Below are positions 24,718-34,769 of a DNA stretch of 64,000 bases, piece by piece; position 1 is the stretch's first letter; each line of letters opens with the position of its first letter. The position numbers and the translations under genes are program-made. The DNA is from Pandoraea sputorum (GTDB lineage Bacteria; Pseudomonadota; Gammaproteobacteria; Burkholderiales; Burkholderiaceae): NCBI RefSeq assembly GCF_000814845.2, contig NZ_CP010431.2, forward strand, positions 3,720,001 to 3,784,000, given 5' to 3'. A model generated the notes under the pieces. It saw only the letters and a program-made list of their open reading frames with translations, searched no databases and was not told the origin of the DNA.

Positions 24718-26403
24718 TCAGGTCAGCGACACCACCAGCGGTCCGAGCAGCGTGAGCAGCACGTTGGCGATGGCGTAGGTGATGGCGAACGGCACGGTCG
24801 GCACGTTGCTCTCGGCCTTGTCCAGAATTTCACCGAATGCCGGGTTCGCACTGCGCGAGCCGGACAGCGCGCCGGCCAGAATCGCGACGTTGTCGTAGCG
24901 CAGCACATAGCGTCCGAACAGATACGTGAGCAGCAACGGCACGATGGTGACGATGACCCCGGCGACGAAGATCGAGATACCGCTTTGCTGCAACGTCTGC
25001 CAGGCTTGCGCACCGGCGGAGAGCCCCACGCAGGTCACAAACGTCGCAAGTCCCAACTCCTTGAGCAGCGAGCTTGCCGCAAGCGGCATCGCGCCGAATG
25101 TCGGATGCTTGCCGCGCAGCCAGCCGAAGACCAGACCCGCGAGCAGCGCACCGCCGCCGCTGCCCAGCGTGAGCGGAATGCCACCGACCTTGACCACGAT
25201 GTAGCCGATCAGCAAACCGACGACGATGCCGATACCCATGTACACGTAGTCGGTCTTCACCGAGTACGCGACCGGATAACCGGCTTCCTTGGCAGCACGT
25301 TGCACGTCGCTGTCGGCACCGTACAGCGTCACCACGTCACCGTGATAAATGATGGTGTCGTCGAGAATCGGCACGGGCTGGCCCATGCGCATGATCTTCG
25401 CGATGTACACGCCATGCTTGACGTCGCGCTCCACACCGGCCTTGAGTTCGCCGAGCGTCTTGCCGTTACCGCCCTTGCGCGCGAACACGACTTCCTGCAT
25501 GCGCAAAGGGATGTCGAGATCGGCTGACGGACGTTGTTCGTCGCCGAGCAGACGCCAGGCCTCCGTGGCTGCTTCACGTCGACCGATGAGCATGACGTCG
25601 TCACCCGCTTCGAGCACGAGATCGTCGGTCGCGATGATGATCTTGCCGTTGCGGCGCAGCCGTTCGATGGTCACGCCATCGGTCAGTTGCTTCTCGATCT
25701 CGATGACGCGCTTACCCGCACCGGTCGTCACACGATAGACGCGGCCCACGAGCGCCGGCAGCGAGTCGACCTGATCGGCGGAGAGGACCGCGCGGCCACC
25801 GGCCATTTCGAGTTCGGCCTTCTTGGAGTCTTCCTTGAGCGTGCGGCCCATGAGCTTCGGCACGAGCGACGCGCACACGATGATCGCGCCCAGACTGCCG
25901 AAGATGTACGTCACCGCGTAGCCGATGGCGACTTCGGATTGCAGGCGCTTCACTTCGTCCGCCGGGAGGCCGAGACGCGAAATGGCGTCGCCCGCCGTAC
26001 CGATGATGGCGGACTGCGTGAGACCACCGCCCGCCACACCGGCCGCGAGACCCTTGTCGAAGCCGAAGATCTTCGCGCAGATCAGCACCGTCACCAGACC
26101 CGACGCAGCCAGAAACACGGCCATGCCGATCTCACGCAGCGTTTTGCGCGAGAGCGAACTGAAGAACTGCGGACCGCTTTCGTAACCCACGGCGTAGATG
26201 AACAGCGCGAACATGATGCTCTTCACGCCCGCGTCGACCGAAATACCGATTTGCGAGACGACCACGGCCACCAGCAGAGAGCCACCCACCCCCCCTAGCT
26301 GGAACGAACCGAATTTGATCGCCCCGATGGCGTACCCGAGGGCCAGCGACAGGAAAATCGCGACCTCCGGGACATGATTAAGAATCGTATGCACCAGTTC
26401 CAC
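24718..26403 (-). CDS. aspT: Aspartate:alanine exchanger (AAE family)
   Basis: This 561-residue membrane protein has the AAE layout: about five N-terminal helices, a central cytoplasmic region of about 190 residues with two TrkA-C/RCK_C-like domains (GRVYRVTTGAGKRVIEIEKQ and DVMLIGRREA), and about five C-terminal helices. Small-residue motifs GVAGGGLTQSAIIGTAGDAI and GALSGSRSANPAFGEIL occur in equivalent places of the two halves. The start is a GTG preceded by GGAGG at good spacing. It lies 119 bp upstream of asdA and 60 bp downstream of a paralogue, all on one strand. It should exchange aspartate for alanine electrogenically. Confidence 0.92.
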   Translation of the reverse strand: MELVHTILNHVPEVAIFLSLALGYAIGAIKFGSFQLGGVGGSLLVAVVVSQIGISVDAGVKSIMFALFIYAVGYESGPQFFSSLSRKTLREIGMAVFLAASGLVTVLICAKIFGFDKGLAAGVAGGGLTQSAIIGTAGDAISRLGLPADEVKRLQSEVAIGYAVTYIFGSLGAIIVCASLVPKLMGRTLKEDSKKAELEMAGGRAVLSADQVDSLPALVGRVYRVTTGAGKRVIEIEKQLTDGVTIERLRRNGKIIIATDDLVLEAGDDVMLIGRREAATEAWRLLGDEQRPSADLDIPLRMQEVVFARKGGNGKTLGELKAGVERDVKHGVYIAKIMRMGQPVPILDDTIIYHGDVVTLYGADSDVQRAAKEAGYPVAYSVKTDYVYMGIGIVVGLLIGYIVVKVGGIPLTLGSGGGALLAGLVFGWLRGKHPTFGAMPLAASSLLKELGLATFVTCVGLSAGAQAWQTLQQSGISIFVAGVIVTIVPLLLTYLFGRYVLRYDNVAILAGALSGSRSANPAFGEILDKAESNVPTVPFAITYAIANVLLTLLGPLVVSLT

Positions 26404-26463
26404 GGCAGAACCTCCGTCAAATAGATGAATGCGGCCGCTGGCGGGGGAGCCAGCGCCGACTCG

Positions 26464-28152
26464 CTAACGCGAAAACTGATGGGCGACGAAAACCACCGCC
26501 GGTCCCATAAGCGGCAGCAGCACGTTCGACAGGGCGTACGTCACCGTGTACCCCACGACCGGCAATGCGCTGTTCGCGGTTTGCACCACTGCGCTGATGG
26601 CAGGCGTGCTTGCCTGCTGGCCTGCGATGGCGCCGATCAGAATCGGGCCATCGATGCGCAGCAACTTGTGGCCCACCCACAGCGACACGAGCGCCGGAAT
26701 GAGCGAAACGCAGATTCCCACGACCGGCAACGCCATACCGTGTTCGCGCAGCAGCACCGCCGCCTGCGGCCCGGCCGACAGGCCGACGCACACCACGAAC
26801 ACCGCCAGCCCGAGGTCTTTGAGCAATTCGTAAGCCGCCGGCGGGAACGTGCCCCACGTCGGCCGACGCGACAGCAGCCACCCGCTGGCCAGCCCCGAGA
26901 CCAGCGCACCACCGCCCGAGCCGAGCGTCATTGGCGCGCCGCCGATGTGCACCGACAAGTGCCCGATGCAAAGGCCCACGATCAACGCAAGCCCCAGGAA
27001 GATCAGGCTTGTCTTGTTGCCGTACGGCACGGATTTGCCCATCACGGCACCCGCGCGTTCGACGTCTTCCTGCAAGCCTTGCAGCGTCACCACGTCGCCA
27101 CGCTGCAGCGGAATCTTGTTGAGCGACGGCAACTGCATGCCCATGCGTTTGACGGATTTGACGAACACGCCGTGGCGCAGCTCGACCGGCGCTTCGCGAC
27201 GCAGATCGGCTACGGTGCGCCCTTCGGCTTCCTTGTTCGTCATGATGAAATCGCGCTCCACGAGCACGATATCGCCCGTCTCGGTGCCCGCAACTTCCGG
27301 GCCGATGAGCGCGTGCGCTTCGAGCATGGCGTCGCGACGGCCAACAAGCAGCAGCTCATCGCTCACCTCCAGCGTGAGGTTTTGTGCGACGGCCACTTGC
27401 GTCGCGGCGCGGCGTACCCGCTCGACAGCGACACGGCCGTCCAGCGAGGCTTCGAGCGCGGCAATGGTAAGTCCGGGATGCGCCACGCGATAGCTGCGCC
27501 CAACCAGATCGGGCGCGGCCGGTGCGCCGAGTTCGTCGCCGTTCTCGTCCTCCATTTCCTTGGCGAGACGTGCGCTGTCGGCTTTCAGATCGATACCGAG
27601 CAAACGCGGGGCGATCAGATTGGTGAACAGGACGATGGTAATGAGGCCGAACACGTAGGTCAGCGTATAAGCCGTGACGACGTTGGCCTGCCAGGCCTTG
27701 AAGGCTTCGGGATCGAGGCCGAGGCGTCCCAGCGCTTCGATGGCGGTGCCGACCATCGCCGACTCCGTTGCCGCACCGGCTGCCAGGCCACCCGCCGTGC
27801 CCGGATCGAGACTGAGGAATTTCACGGCCAGCATCACGATGCCGAACACGAACACCACTTCGATGATGGAGAGAACGCCGAAGCGCAGGCCGCGCAGGTT
27901 CAAGTTTTCAACGAACTGCGGACCGGCGGAAAAGCCCATCGCAAAGATGAATAGCGCAAAGGCGAAATCCTTGAGCGAGCCTTCGACCATGCAGCCGGTC
28001 TGTCCCACGAGCAATGCGACAAGCAGCGCACCGCACACACCACCGAGCTGAATAGGGCCGAACTTGATTCGCCCGAGCAGTTGGCCCAGGACGACGCAGA
28101 CGAACACGGTGATCAACGGCACAGCATCGAACAGCGGAACTGAACACTGCAT
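26464..28152 (-). CDS. aspT: Second AspT-type exchanger (AAE family)
   Basis: This 562-residue paralogue of the next gene has the same two-half membrane plan and central TrkA-C domains (GRSYRVAHPGLTIAALEA and DELLLVGRRDAML). It also has the matching small-residue motifs AAGAATESAMVGTAIEAL and AGQQASTPAISAVVQTANSA. The ATG at 28152 follows AGGAG; the frame opens 8 codons earlier. It is the promoter-proximal gene of the aspT-aspT-asdA operon. It could be a second exchanger with different substrates (for example succinate/alanine or other amino acids) or form a pair with the neighbouring AspT. Confidence 0.88.
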   Translation of the reverse strand: MQCSVPLFDAVPLITVFVCVVLGQLLGRIKFGPIQLGGVCGALLVALLVGQTGCMVEGSLKDFAFALFIFAMGFSAGPQFVENLNLRGLRFGVLSIIEVVFVFGIVMLAVKFLSLDPGTAGGLAAGAATESAMVGTAIEALGRLGLDPEAFKAWQANVVTAYTLTYVFGLITIVLFTNLIAPRLLGIDLKADSARLAKEMEDENGDELGAPAAPDLVGRSYRVAHPGLTIAALEASLDGRVAVERVRRAATQVAVAQNLTLEVSDELLLVGRRDAMLEAHALIGPEVAGTETGDIVLVERDFIMTNKEAEGRTVADLRREAPVELRHGVFVKSVKRMGMQLPSLNKIPLQRGDVVTLQGLQEDVERAGAVMGKSVPYGNKTSLIFLGLALIVGLCIGHLSVHIGGAPMTLGSGGGALVSGLASGWLLSRRPTWGTFPPAAYELLKDLGLAVFVVCVGLSAGPQAAVLLREHGMALPVVGICVSLIPALVSLWVGHKLLRIDGPILIGAIAGQQASTPAISAVVQTANSALPVVGYTVTYALSNVLLPLMGPAVVFVAHQFSR

Positions 28153-28795
28153 ACAGGCTCCTGCCACATGTCGCACTTCGGCGACGGGCTACCGCACTTG
28201 GCGGCATACGTCCGGCATACGAGACTTCAGAGAACGACAGATTGTCGCGGCATCAGCCACGGCAATCGGGAGACTGCAGACCATGCTTCGGTCGTACGTT
28301 TTGCACCTATGCGGGAACCGCCAGGTAGTTATGTAGGGAAGGCGCACACGGCGCACTTATCACTTGCGCAAATCACGCGATCGTCGCGCAATCAGGTAGC
28401 ACAAATAATTAAAATTACGCTATCTGCGACTGTTCCGCATTTCGAGGCGACGCGGTGTGGGCATAGTGTTGTTCAACGTTCCGGACGTGTCAACAGGTTT
28501 TGCGTAAGGTCTCCACCTTGTGCGCGTCAAGCCCACAATTTCACCCACTATGTCGGAATCCTGACCAATAGTCGACGAACGTCGGCCACTCGGGCGGCAC
28601 GTCGACGCCGCCCGCGAAACTGCGTGATCGCGCCGTCGGGACTGAGGAAAATCGCAGAGAGGATAGATGAAAATTTTTCAAGTTTCGCGACAGGATGCCG
28701 CAGGGGGATACGGCTGCCGAAGCGCCCGAAAGCCGTCGCCATCGCGTGATGGATGGCGCATGACGTCGTAGGACGATGGACGAGGGCGTGACTCG
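28153..28795. other. Intergenic region upstream of the aspartate operon
   Basis: About 640 bp contain no convincing gene. The frames here are interrupted or lack starts. An AT-rich patch at about 28400-28435 is the most likely promoter region for the operon to the left. No strong terminator was seen. Confidence 0.5.
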
Positions 28796-29143
28796 TTACT
28801 TCGGTGCGCGGATTTCGTGGATGGTGCCCGGCCCCCAGCCGGTGGCGTCCCACTTGCCGTCGCGCAGCGTCCATTCATGGACACCGGTCTCTTCCCAATG
28901 CGGCGGGGTGTAGCGCATGCCGGGGCGCTTGGCTTCCATGTGGCCGTCCACCCAGTCGTAGCGGCCGTCCTTCCATTGCCAGTAGCCCGGCACCCAGAAC
29001 TCGCCCTTGGGGGCGGCGTGCGGATCTTCGAAGCGCGGCGGCGGCGGGCCGCGTTGCAGCGTCACGTCGGCCAACGCAGGCAGGCTTGCCAGACACAGTG
29101 CGACCACAAGCGCATGGCGGCGACGTGCGGCGAGAAAGGTCAT
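28796..29143 (-). CDS. YXWGXW-repeat-type exported protein
   Basis: A protein of about 115 residues has a signal peptide (MTFLAARRRHALVVALCLAS, cut after PALA) and aromatic repeats of the YXWGXW type: FWVPGYWQWKDGRYDWVDGH and HEWTLRDGKWDATGWGPG. Such small periplasmic or surface proteins are common in Burkholderiales, and their role is not established. The ATG at 29143 is preferred because the signal peptide then starts cleanly; another ATG lies 18 codons upstream. Confidence 0.75.
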   Translation of the reverse strand: MTFLAARRRHALVVALCLASLPALADVTLQRGPPPPRFEDPHAAPKGEFWVPGYWQWKDGRYDWVDGHMEAKRPGMRYTPPHWEETGVHEWTLRDGKWDATGWGPGTIHEIRAPK

Positions 29144-29383
29144 GACGGACGTCACAGGCGTGGCGGGTGCGATGATCGAAAGCGACGAAGACGACATTGC
29201 GCAGACTTTCAGTGAAGACAGAGAAGTGACACATTGTACCGTCCGCTTACCCGCATCATCGGCCCAGAGCGCGCGCGATGCGTGTCATATCGTCACGAAA
29301 CCTTATAATCGGCGCACTCACAACCTGCCGCCCCGTGCGGATTCCGACGGCGCCGCCATGAACGGCTGCCGCAACGCTCACTC

Positions 29384-30715
29384 ATGAACCCTGCCCCTGC
29401 GGCCGCCGGTCACCGGCAATTGCTTCGTCTGGCGGTGCCGATCGTGCTCGCCAATCTCACCCAGCCCCTGCTCTCGGCCGTGGACACTGCCGTGGCCGGT
29501 CATTTGCCAGGCCCGGCTTATCTGGGCGGTGTCGCCCTCGGCGGGCTGCTGCTCAACCTGATCTTCTGGGGATTCTCGTTCCTGCGCATGGGCACGACCG
29601 GTCTCGCGGCGCAGGCCTTCGGCGCGCGAGATGCGCAACGGCTGCGCGACACACTCGCCCGTGCGCTGGCGCTGGCCTTCTGCATCGGTGCGGTGTTGCT
29701 CGTATTGCGCGTGCCGCTGGTGTCGCTGGGCGTCTCGTGGCTCGGCGGCAGCGGGCAAGTGCAGGCGCTGGCACGGGAGTACGCCAGCATCCGTATCCTC
29801 GCCGCGCCCTTCGCGCTCGGCAATTACGTGGTGCTGGGCTATTTGCTTGCGTGTCAGCGCGTGCGTCAGGGTCTGGCAGTGCAAGTGTTCATCAATGTGG
29901 TGAACATCGTCGCCGTGCTCGCTTTCGTTAGCGGCTTCGGCTGGGGTGTGGCGGGCATTGCCTGGGCGACGGCGCTGGCCGATCTGCTCGGATTCGCGCT
30001 GGGCGCGTGGCTGCTCTGGCTTGCGCGCACGCCCAATCTGCCGCCGCTGCGGGTGGCCACGCTCATCGAGCGCGCAGCGCTCTGGCGTCTGCTGCGCCTG
30101 AATCTCGACATCTTCCTGCGCACGCTGTTTCTGCAACTCGCGTTCGCGTGGTTTGCACGCGTGGGAGCGCGTCTGGGCGACACCACGCTTGCCGCCAACG
30201 CCCTGCTGCTGAACTTTCAGACGTTCATGGCTTACGGCCTCGACGGCTTCGCGCATGCCGCCGAAGCACTCGTAGGCGCCTACATCGGGGCGCGGCAACG
30301 GCAGGCGCTCTTGCATGCAATCCGACTCTCGCTGGGATGGGCGCTCGGATGCGCCGTGGCGTTCGCGCTCGTCTACGCGATGGCGGGCGGCGTCATCATC
30401 GACGCGCTCACCGATCAGGCGACACTACGCGAAACCGCACGCGAATTCCTGCCGTGGGCGATCCTCTCGCCCATCGTCGCCGTCTGGTGTTTTCAGCTGG
30501 ATGGTGTCTTCATCGGCGCGACGCGTACGCGCGAATTGCTCACGTCGTCGCTGATCGGCCTGCTGGTGTTTGGCACCGTCATGCCCTTCACGCTCGCGGC
30601 GTGGGGTAATCACGGCTTGTGGGTCGCCCTGATGGCGTTCCTTGCCACACGCGGCATCGTCCTTGGCATGTTGCTGCCCCGCATCTGGCGCGGCATGCCC
30701 CGTCAGGCCGCTTGA
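29384..30715 (+). CDS. MATE-family efflux transporter, DinF-like
   Basis: A 443-residue protein with about twelve hydrophobic segments opens with the MATE signature QLLRLAVPIVLANLTQPLLS, followed by VDTAVAGHLPGPAYLGGVAL. The second half repeats the pattern (LLLNFQTFMAYGLDGFAHAAEALVG), a version typical of the DinF branch. It should export drugs or organic cations by Na+ or H+ antiport. No strong ribosome site is seen. It is convergent with the phosphatase gene to its right. Confidence 0.9.
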   Translation: MNPAPAAAGHRQLLRLAVPIVLANLTQPLLSAVDTAVAGHLPGPAYLGGVALGGLLLNLIFWGFSFLRMGTTGLAAQAFGARDAQRLRDTLARALALAFCIGAVLLVLRVPLVSLGVSWLGGSGQVQALAREYASIRILAAPFALGNYVVLGYLLACQRVRQGLAVQVFINVVNIVAVLAFVSGFGWGVAGIAWATALADLLGFALGAWLLWLARTPNLPPLRVATLIERAALWRLLRLNLDIFLRTLFLQLAFAWFARVGARLGDTTLAANALLLNFQTFMAYGLDGFAHAAEALVGAYIGARQRQALLHAIRLSLGWALGCAVAFALVYAMAGGVIIDALTDQATLRETAREFLPWAILSPIVAVWCFQLDGVFIGATRTRELLTSSLIGLLVFGTVMPFTLAAWGNHGLWVALMAFLATRGIVLGMLLPRIWRGMPRQAA

Positions 30716-30779
30716 TTCAGACGATCTGAGGGGACGGGCCTGCACGCCCCGTCCATTCACGACGAGGCCTGCAGCGGCC

Positions 30780-31577
30780 TCAGCCCCGAATACAAGCCAG
30801 CGCCGCCGCGTGCAGTTCGGCGTTGGCGGCCGCCAGCACCTGTCCTTGCGAAGTGAGCGTGAGCGGCTTGCCCTCCCAATCGGTAATGACGCCACCGGCC
30901 GCCTCGACCACCGGCGCGACCGCCAGATAGTCGTACGTCTGCAAGCCCGCCTCCATCACCAGTTCGATGTGCCCGCTCGCGAGCAGCCCGTAGGCGTAAC
31001 AATCGCCACCGAAACGGCGACGGCTGACCGCCTTCGTCAGGCGTTCGAATTGGGCATACTCCGCGGCATCGAAAATGTCGGGAGACGTGGCATAGACGGT
31101 CGCGTCAGCCAGCGTCGTGACCGGGCTCGTCGCGCACAGCTCGCCACCGAAGCGCGCTTCGCGCACGCCCGCAGCGGCGTCGTTCACCCCCACCCAGCGC
31201 TCGCCCGTGGCAGGCATATCGATCACACCGACAACCGGGTTGCCGTTTTGCAGCAGCGCGAGCAACGTGCCCCACAGCGGATGCCCCGTGATGAAGCTGC
31301 GCGTGCCGTCGATCGGGTCGACCGACCAGACGAACTCGGCGTCCACGCCGGTTTTGCCGAATTCCTCGCCCCAGATGCCGTGCGACGGGTAACGCTCGGC
31401 GATCTTCTCGCGCAGCGCCGTTTCGACTTCGCGGTCGGCAATCGTGACGGGGCTTTCGTCGGCCTTGTCGTCGACCGCAAGACGACGGCGGAACCAGCCC
31501 ATCGACAGCGGGCGGACGGCGTCGGCAAGCGAGGCGGCGAACGCCGCATATTCGGCAACAGCGGGAACGGACGACAT
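30780..31577 (-). CDS. hisN: Inositol-monophosphatase-family phosphatase, HisN-type histidinol-phosphatase
   Basis: A 265-residue Mg2+-dependent, Li+-sensitive phosphatase-fold protein. The motifs are GEEFG (metal ligands Glu), WSVDPIDGTRSFITGHPLWG (the DPIDGT signature) and the C-terminal GLQTYDYLAVAPVVEAAGG. The RSF after the signature matches HisN-like histidinol-phosphate phosphatases more than SuhB. The ATG at 31577 follows AGGAG. A much longer open frame continues upstream, but its composition is unlike protein and it overlaps rarD. It has no histidine-pathway neighbours, so the substrate is an inference. Confidence 0.82.
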   Translation of the reverse strand: MSSVPAVAEYAAFAASLADAVRPLSMGWFRRRLAVDDKADESPVTIADREVETALREKIAERYPSHGIWGEEFGKTGVDAEFVWSVDPIDGTRSFITGHPLWGTLLALLQNGNPVVGVIDMPATGERWVGVNDAAAGVREARFGGELCATSPVTTLADATVYATSPDIFDAAEYAQFERLTKAVSRRRFGGDCYAYGLLASGHIELVMEAGLQTYDYLAVAPVVEAAGGVITDWEGKPLTLTSQGQVLAAANAELHAAALACIRG

Positions 31578-31778
31578 GCACGAATCTCCTGCAAAGGTGC
31601 CGCACGGTGCGGCAATGGTGAAATCACTCGGTGAATCGCGATGATACGCGTTCGGTGGTGACGCGACGACGACATTGGGCGCACCAATATACCTCGCGTG
31701 CCGTGCGCAGGGAGTGCCCAATACTGGTGCAAATTTGCTATGCTCGCGGCCTGATTTGCCCCCTCTCACAGGACTCCC

Positions 31779-32696
31779 ATGCTTTCCGGTCGCGGCGTGA
31801 TGCTTTCCGTATCGGCGTCGGTCATGTTTTCCGTCATGCCCGCGCTCGTGGCGCAATTGTCGCCCCTCTCGGGACTGGACGTCTTCGCATGGCGCATCCT
31901 GCTCACCCTGCCCGGCACGCTGGTCATCGTCACGGCGCTGCGCCGCTGGGAAATCGTCGGCAGCACGTTCTCGCACGTCTTTCACCGCCCCGCGCTGCTC
32001 GGCGCGGTCCTGTTGTGCGCTGCGATGCTGGCCGTTCAGCTCTGGCTGTTCGTCTGGGCGCCGCTGCAACAGCGCATGCTCGACGCCTCGCTCGGTTACT
32101 TCTTGTTGCCGCTCACGATGGTGCTGGCGGGTCGCACCGTCTACAAGGAGCGCCTGAGCCCCTTGCAGACAGCCGCTGTCGTGTTCGCCGCGCTCGGGGT
32201 CGCGCATGAACTGTGGGCGACGCGGGCGCTGTCCTGGGTGACGGCCGTCATCATGTTCGGCTACCCGCCCTACTTCCTGCTGCGCCGCCGCCTGCATCTG
32301 GACGCCCTGAGCGGCTTCATTCTGGAGATGCTCGCGATGGCGCCGGTCGCCGTCTTCCTGATCTGGCACGCGTGGGCGCAAAATGCGCCGGTGCTCGCCG
32401 AGCCGCGCTTCTGGTTCTGGCTGCCTGCGCTGGGGCTGCTCAGCGCGAGCGCGCTCGCCAGCACGTTCGCCGCCGCACGCGTGTTGCCTATCGGGCTTTA
32501 CGGCATTCTTGGCTACGTAGAGCCGGTGCTGCTGTTCGCCGTCTCGATCACGCTGTTGGGTGAGCCCTTCACCGAGCGCGGGCTATGGACGTACGTGCCG
32601 ATCTGGATCGGCGTGGCGCTCATCGTGTTCGACAGCGTGCGCACGCTGCGCCGCCAGCGGTTGCGCCGTCCCGCAGAAGAGACTGCACCGCTGTAA
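31779..32696 (+). CDS. rarD: RarD-like EamA transporter
   Basis: This 305-residue inner-membrane protein with about ten helices carries the RarD features LSGLDVFAWRILLTLPG near the N-terminus, ASLGYFLLPLTMVLAGR, and YGILGYVEPVLLFAVSITLLGEP. AGGA precedes the ATG. RarD proteins confer chloramphenicol tolerance when overexpressed, and the physiological substrate is not settled. It is divergent from the hisN gene. Confidence 0.85.
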   Translation: MLSGRGVMLSVSASVMFSVMPALVAQLSPLSGLDVFAWRILLTLPGTLVIVTALRRWEIVGSTFSHVFHRPALLGAVLLCAAMLAVQLWLFVWAPLQQRMLDASLGYFLLPLTMVLAGRTVYKERLSPLQTAAVVFAALGVAHELWATRALSWVTAVIMFGYPPYFLLRRRLHLDALSGFILEMLAMAPVAVFLIWHAWAQNAPVLAEPRFWFWLPALGLLSASALASTFAAARVLPIGLYGILGYVEPVLLFAVSITLLGEPFTERGLWTYVPIWIGVALIVFDSVRTLRRQRLRRPAEETAPL

Positions 32697-32803
32697 GGCT
32701 CGCGGTGGGGCTGACTGCGAGGTTGGCTGTGGGTTGTTGGGCACTACGTCATGCAAGGCAACATCGGCGCGTTATACTCGCGCAAGCTTGTACGACAACG
32801 ACT

Positions 32804-33058
32804 ATGAAAAATCTCGCCAGAACCGCCATTCTGCTTTCCTCGGGGCTTCTCACGGTGACGCTGTCCGCCTGCGGCACGTCTGCACCGCTGTTCACTTCCG
32901 ACGGACGCGCCACGCAGCAAATTCAGTGCTCCGCCACCAATTCGGGCGACTGCGACCAGCGCGCCCGCACACAGTGCGCGCAAAAGGGATACGACATCCT
33001 CACGCGCGACGTGAACGGTGGCGTCGCCAATCTCGTGATCGCCTGTCACCCGAGCTAA
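32804..33058 (+). CDS. Small putative lipoprotein
   Basis: An 84-residue protein has a lipoprotein signal peptide (MKNLARTAILLSSGLL then a lipobox L-S-A-C with Cys23). The mature part of about 60 residues contains four Cys (IQCSATNSGDCDQRA, TQCAQKGYD and ACHPS), probably forming disulfides. It resembles small Cys-rich lipoproteins of Burkholderiales with no known role. The frame is open far upstream, but only this ATG gives a signal peptide. Confidence 0.78.
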   Translation: MKNLARTAILLSSGLLTVTLSACGTSAPLFTSDGRATQQIQCSATNSGDCDQRARTQCAQKGYDILTRDVNGGVANLVIACHPS

Positions 33059-33270
33059 GCGCACCTCTTACAACGCACCTCTCACTCACGTTTCGACTGC
33101 TGGCACCGCACCTCAACCAGGCGCGCGCCGGCTGTTGGCATTCCGATGGGTTATTGCGCGCGGTCAAAGTCCCTCCCCGAGGCTGGGATGACTTTCAGGG
33201 CACGCGGTGCGAGAATGGTATGCGTTTTCCCGATTGCCGCACGCATTTTCAGCCCCAAGAGGACACCATC

Positions 33271-33732
33271 ATGTACGAACGCATTCTGGTTTCGATCGAC
33301 GGCAGCACGCCCTCGAACCGCGCCATCGACGAAGCGGTCAAACTCGTTGCACTCAGCCAGGGCAAGATTCGCCTGGTCTCGGTCGTGCCGTCCCTCGCCA
33401 ACGCCTACGCCGCCGGTGCCTACAGCGGCTTCGTGCCCCTGGAGAGCCAGGAGTCGTTCGAAAAGGAAACGGACGAGATTCTGGCCAATGCAAAGGCCGA
33501 ACTGCAAAAGCGCGGTGTCGATGCCGAGACGAAGCGGATCACGCTCGAAGCGGGCACCGACGAGATCGCCGACGCCGTGCTGCGTGAAGCGCAAGAATGG
33601 AACGCCGATGTCATCGTGCTCGGCACGCACGGACGTCGCGGCATCAACCGTCTGCTGCTGGGCAGCGTAGCCGAAACGCTGCTGCGCATCACCACGGTAC
33701 CGGTGCTGCTGGTCAAGGCCGCCGACAAATAA
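33271..33732 (+). CDS. Universal stress protein, UspA family
   Basis: A 153-residue single-domain UspA protein starts MYERILVSIDGSTPSNRA. Near its end it has the ATP-binding loop GTHGRRGINRLLLGSVAE (the G-2x-G-9x-G-S pattern), so it belongs to the nucleotide-binding branch. The ATG at 33271 follows AAGAGGA. It stands alone and is closed by a strong terminator. Confidence 0.92.
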   Translation: MYERILVSIDGSTPSNRAIDEAVKLVALSQGKIRLVSVVPSLANAYAAGAYSGFVPLESQESFEKETDEILANAKAELQKRGVDAETKRITLEAGTDEIADAVLREAQEWNADVIVLGTHGRRGINRLLLGSVAETLLRITTVPVLLVKAADK

Positions 33733-33830
33733 CTTCGAAAACGCTTCGCCCCTCTGCCTGACGTCCGCCCTTCCAGCTCGTTGAACGCAGTCCGAAAAGG
33801 TCGCTACGTCAGGCGAAGATAAGTCAGACG

Positions 33831-33864
33831 GCAAAACGGCACGCGCCCCCGCGTGCCGTTTTGC
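33831..33864. terminator. Bidirectional intrinsic terminator
   Basis: A perfect 15-bp inverted repeat (33831-33845 with 33850-33864, loop CCCC) has AAAA and TTTT on its flanks. It lies between the convergent universal-stress gene and the ABC permease operon. Confidence 0.9.
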
Positions 33865-33866
33865 TT

Positions 33867-34769
33867 TCAGCGAATCCCTGCGCGCATGAACGACTGCACG
33901 AACTGACGCTGAAACAGCAGGAATGCGATGAACAGCGGTGCAGCGGTCATAAGCGTCGCAGCGGTAATCAACGACCAGTCGATGCCCTGATCGGTCGCCG
34001 CGAAGACCTGCAAACCGACGGTCAGCGGACGCGTCTCCACCGAGTTCGTCACGATCAGCGGCCACAGGAAGTTGTTCCAGTGGTGACTGATCGACACGAG
34101 CGCATACGCCACATACACCGGTCGCGCGAGCGGCACGTACACGCGCCACAGCACCTGCCACGCGTTAGCGCCCTCCACGCGGGCCGCATCGTCCAGCTCG
34201 CGCGGCACCGTCTTGAACGCTTGCCGCAACAGGAAGATGCCGAATGCCGACGCGAAGTACGGCAGCGCAATGCCCAGAATCGTGTCGCGCAGCCCCATCC
34301 ATGCGATGGTGCGGTAGTTCTCGACGATCAACACGTCCGGCATGACCATCAATTGCAGCAGCACGATCATGAACGCCACTTCGCTGCCCCGGAACGTGAA
34401 GCGTGCGAACGCGTAGGCCGCAAGCGTGGCGAGTACGATTTGCGCCACGAGAATCACCGTTACCAGCACGAACGTATTGATGAGATAGCGTCCGAACGGC
34501 GCGGCCTGCCACGCGTGAACGAAGTTCTCCAGCGTGAGCGGCGCGTCGAGCACGAAGCGCGTGGCATAGGCCGACGGATGAATCGCGCTCCAGACACCAT
34601 AGAGCAGCGGCAGCAGCCACAGCAAGCCGAGCAGCCATGCGCCGGTCACGTCGAGGAGGTTGGCGCGTCCCGTTGCGCAGAAGGCAGGAAGCGACGCAGA
34701 CGCTTTGCCCGCACCGGCGGATGCGTTCGACGTCCCCGTGGCAGAAGAGGGATTGGCAGAAGTCGTCAT
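33867..34769 (-). CDS. CUT1-type ABC transporter permease (UgpE-like)
   Basis: This 300-residue inner-membrane permease has six helices and the EAA loop FKTVPRELDDAARVEGANAW, which contacts the ATPase. Its start overlaps the stop of the other permease by four bases (ATGA), so the two are translationally coupled. Much longer upstream frames in the same phase are shadows of that gene. With the neighbouring permease, binding protein and ATPase it forms an importer, probably for a glycerol-phosphate-like or sugar compound. Confidence 0.9.
   Translation of the reverse strand: MTTSANPSSATGTSNASAGAGKASASLPAFCATGRANLLDVTGAWLLGLLWLLPLLYGVWSAIHPSAYATRFVLDAPLTLENFVHAWQAAPFGRYLINTFVLVTVILVAQIVLATLAAYAFARFTFRGSEVAFMIVLLQLMVMPDVLIVENYRTIAWMGLRDTILGIALPYFASAFGIFLLRQAFKTVPRELDDAARVEGANAWQVLWRVYVPLARPVYVAYALVSISHHWNNFLWPLIVTNSVETRPLTVGLQVFAATDQGIDWSLITAATLMTAAPLFIAFLLFQRQFVQSFMRAGIR

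Noticed and set aside
28168..28749. 193-aa plus-strand frame in the region upstream of the aspartate operon
   Set aside because: Composition looks random, with no ribosome site and no recognisable motif.
29358..29387. Nine-codon frame overlapping the MATE start by ATGA, a possible upstream ORF
   Set aside because: It has no ribosome site in front and is too short to judge.
30780..32381. 533-aa open frame extending the HisN phosphatase
   Set aside because: The N-terminal half is Arg/Asp/Gln-rich shadow sequence antisense to rarD. A proper start with AGGAG lies at 31577.
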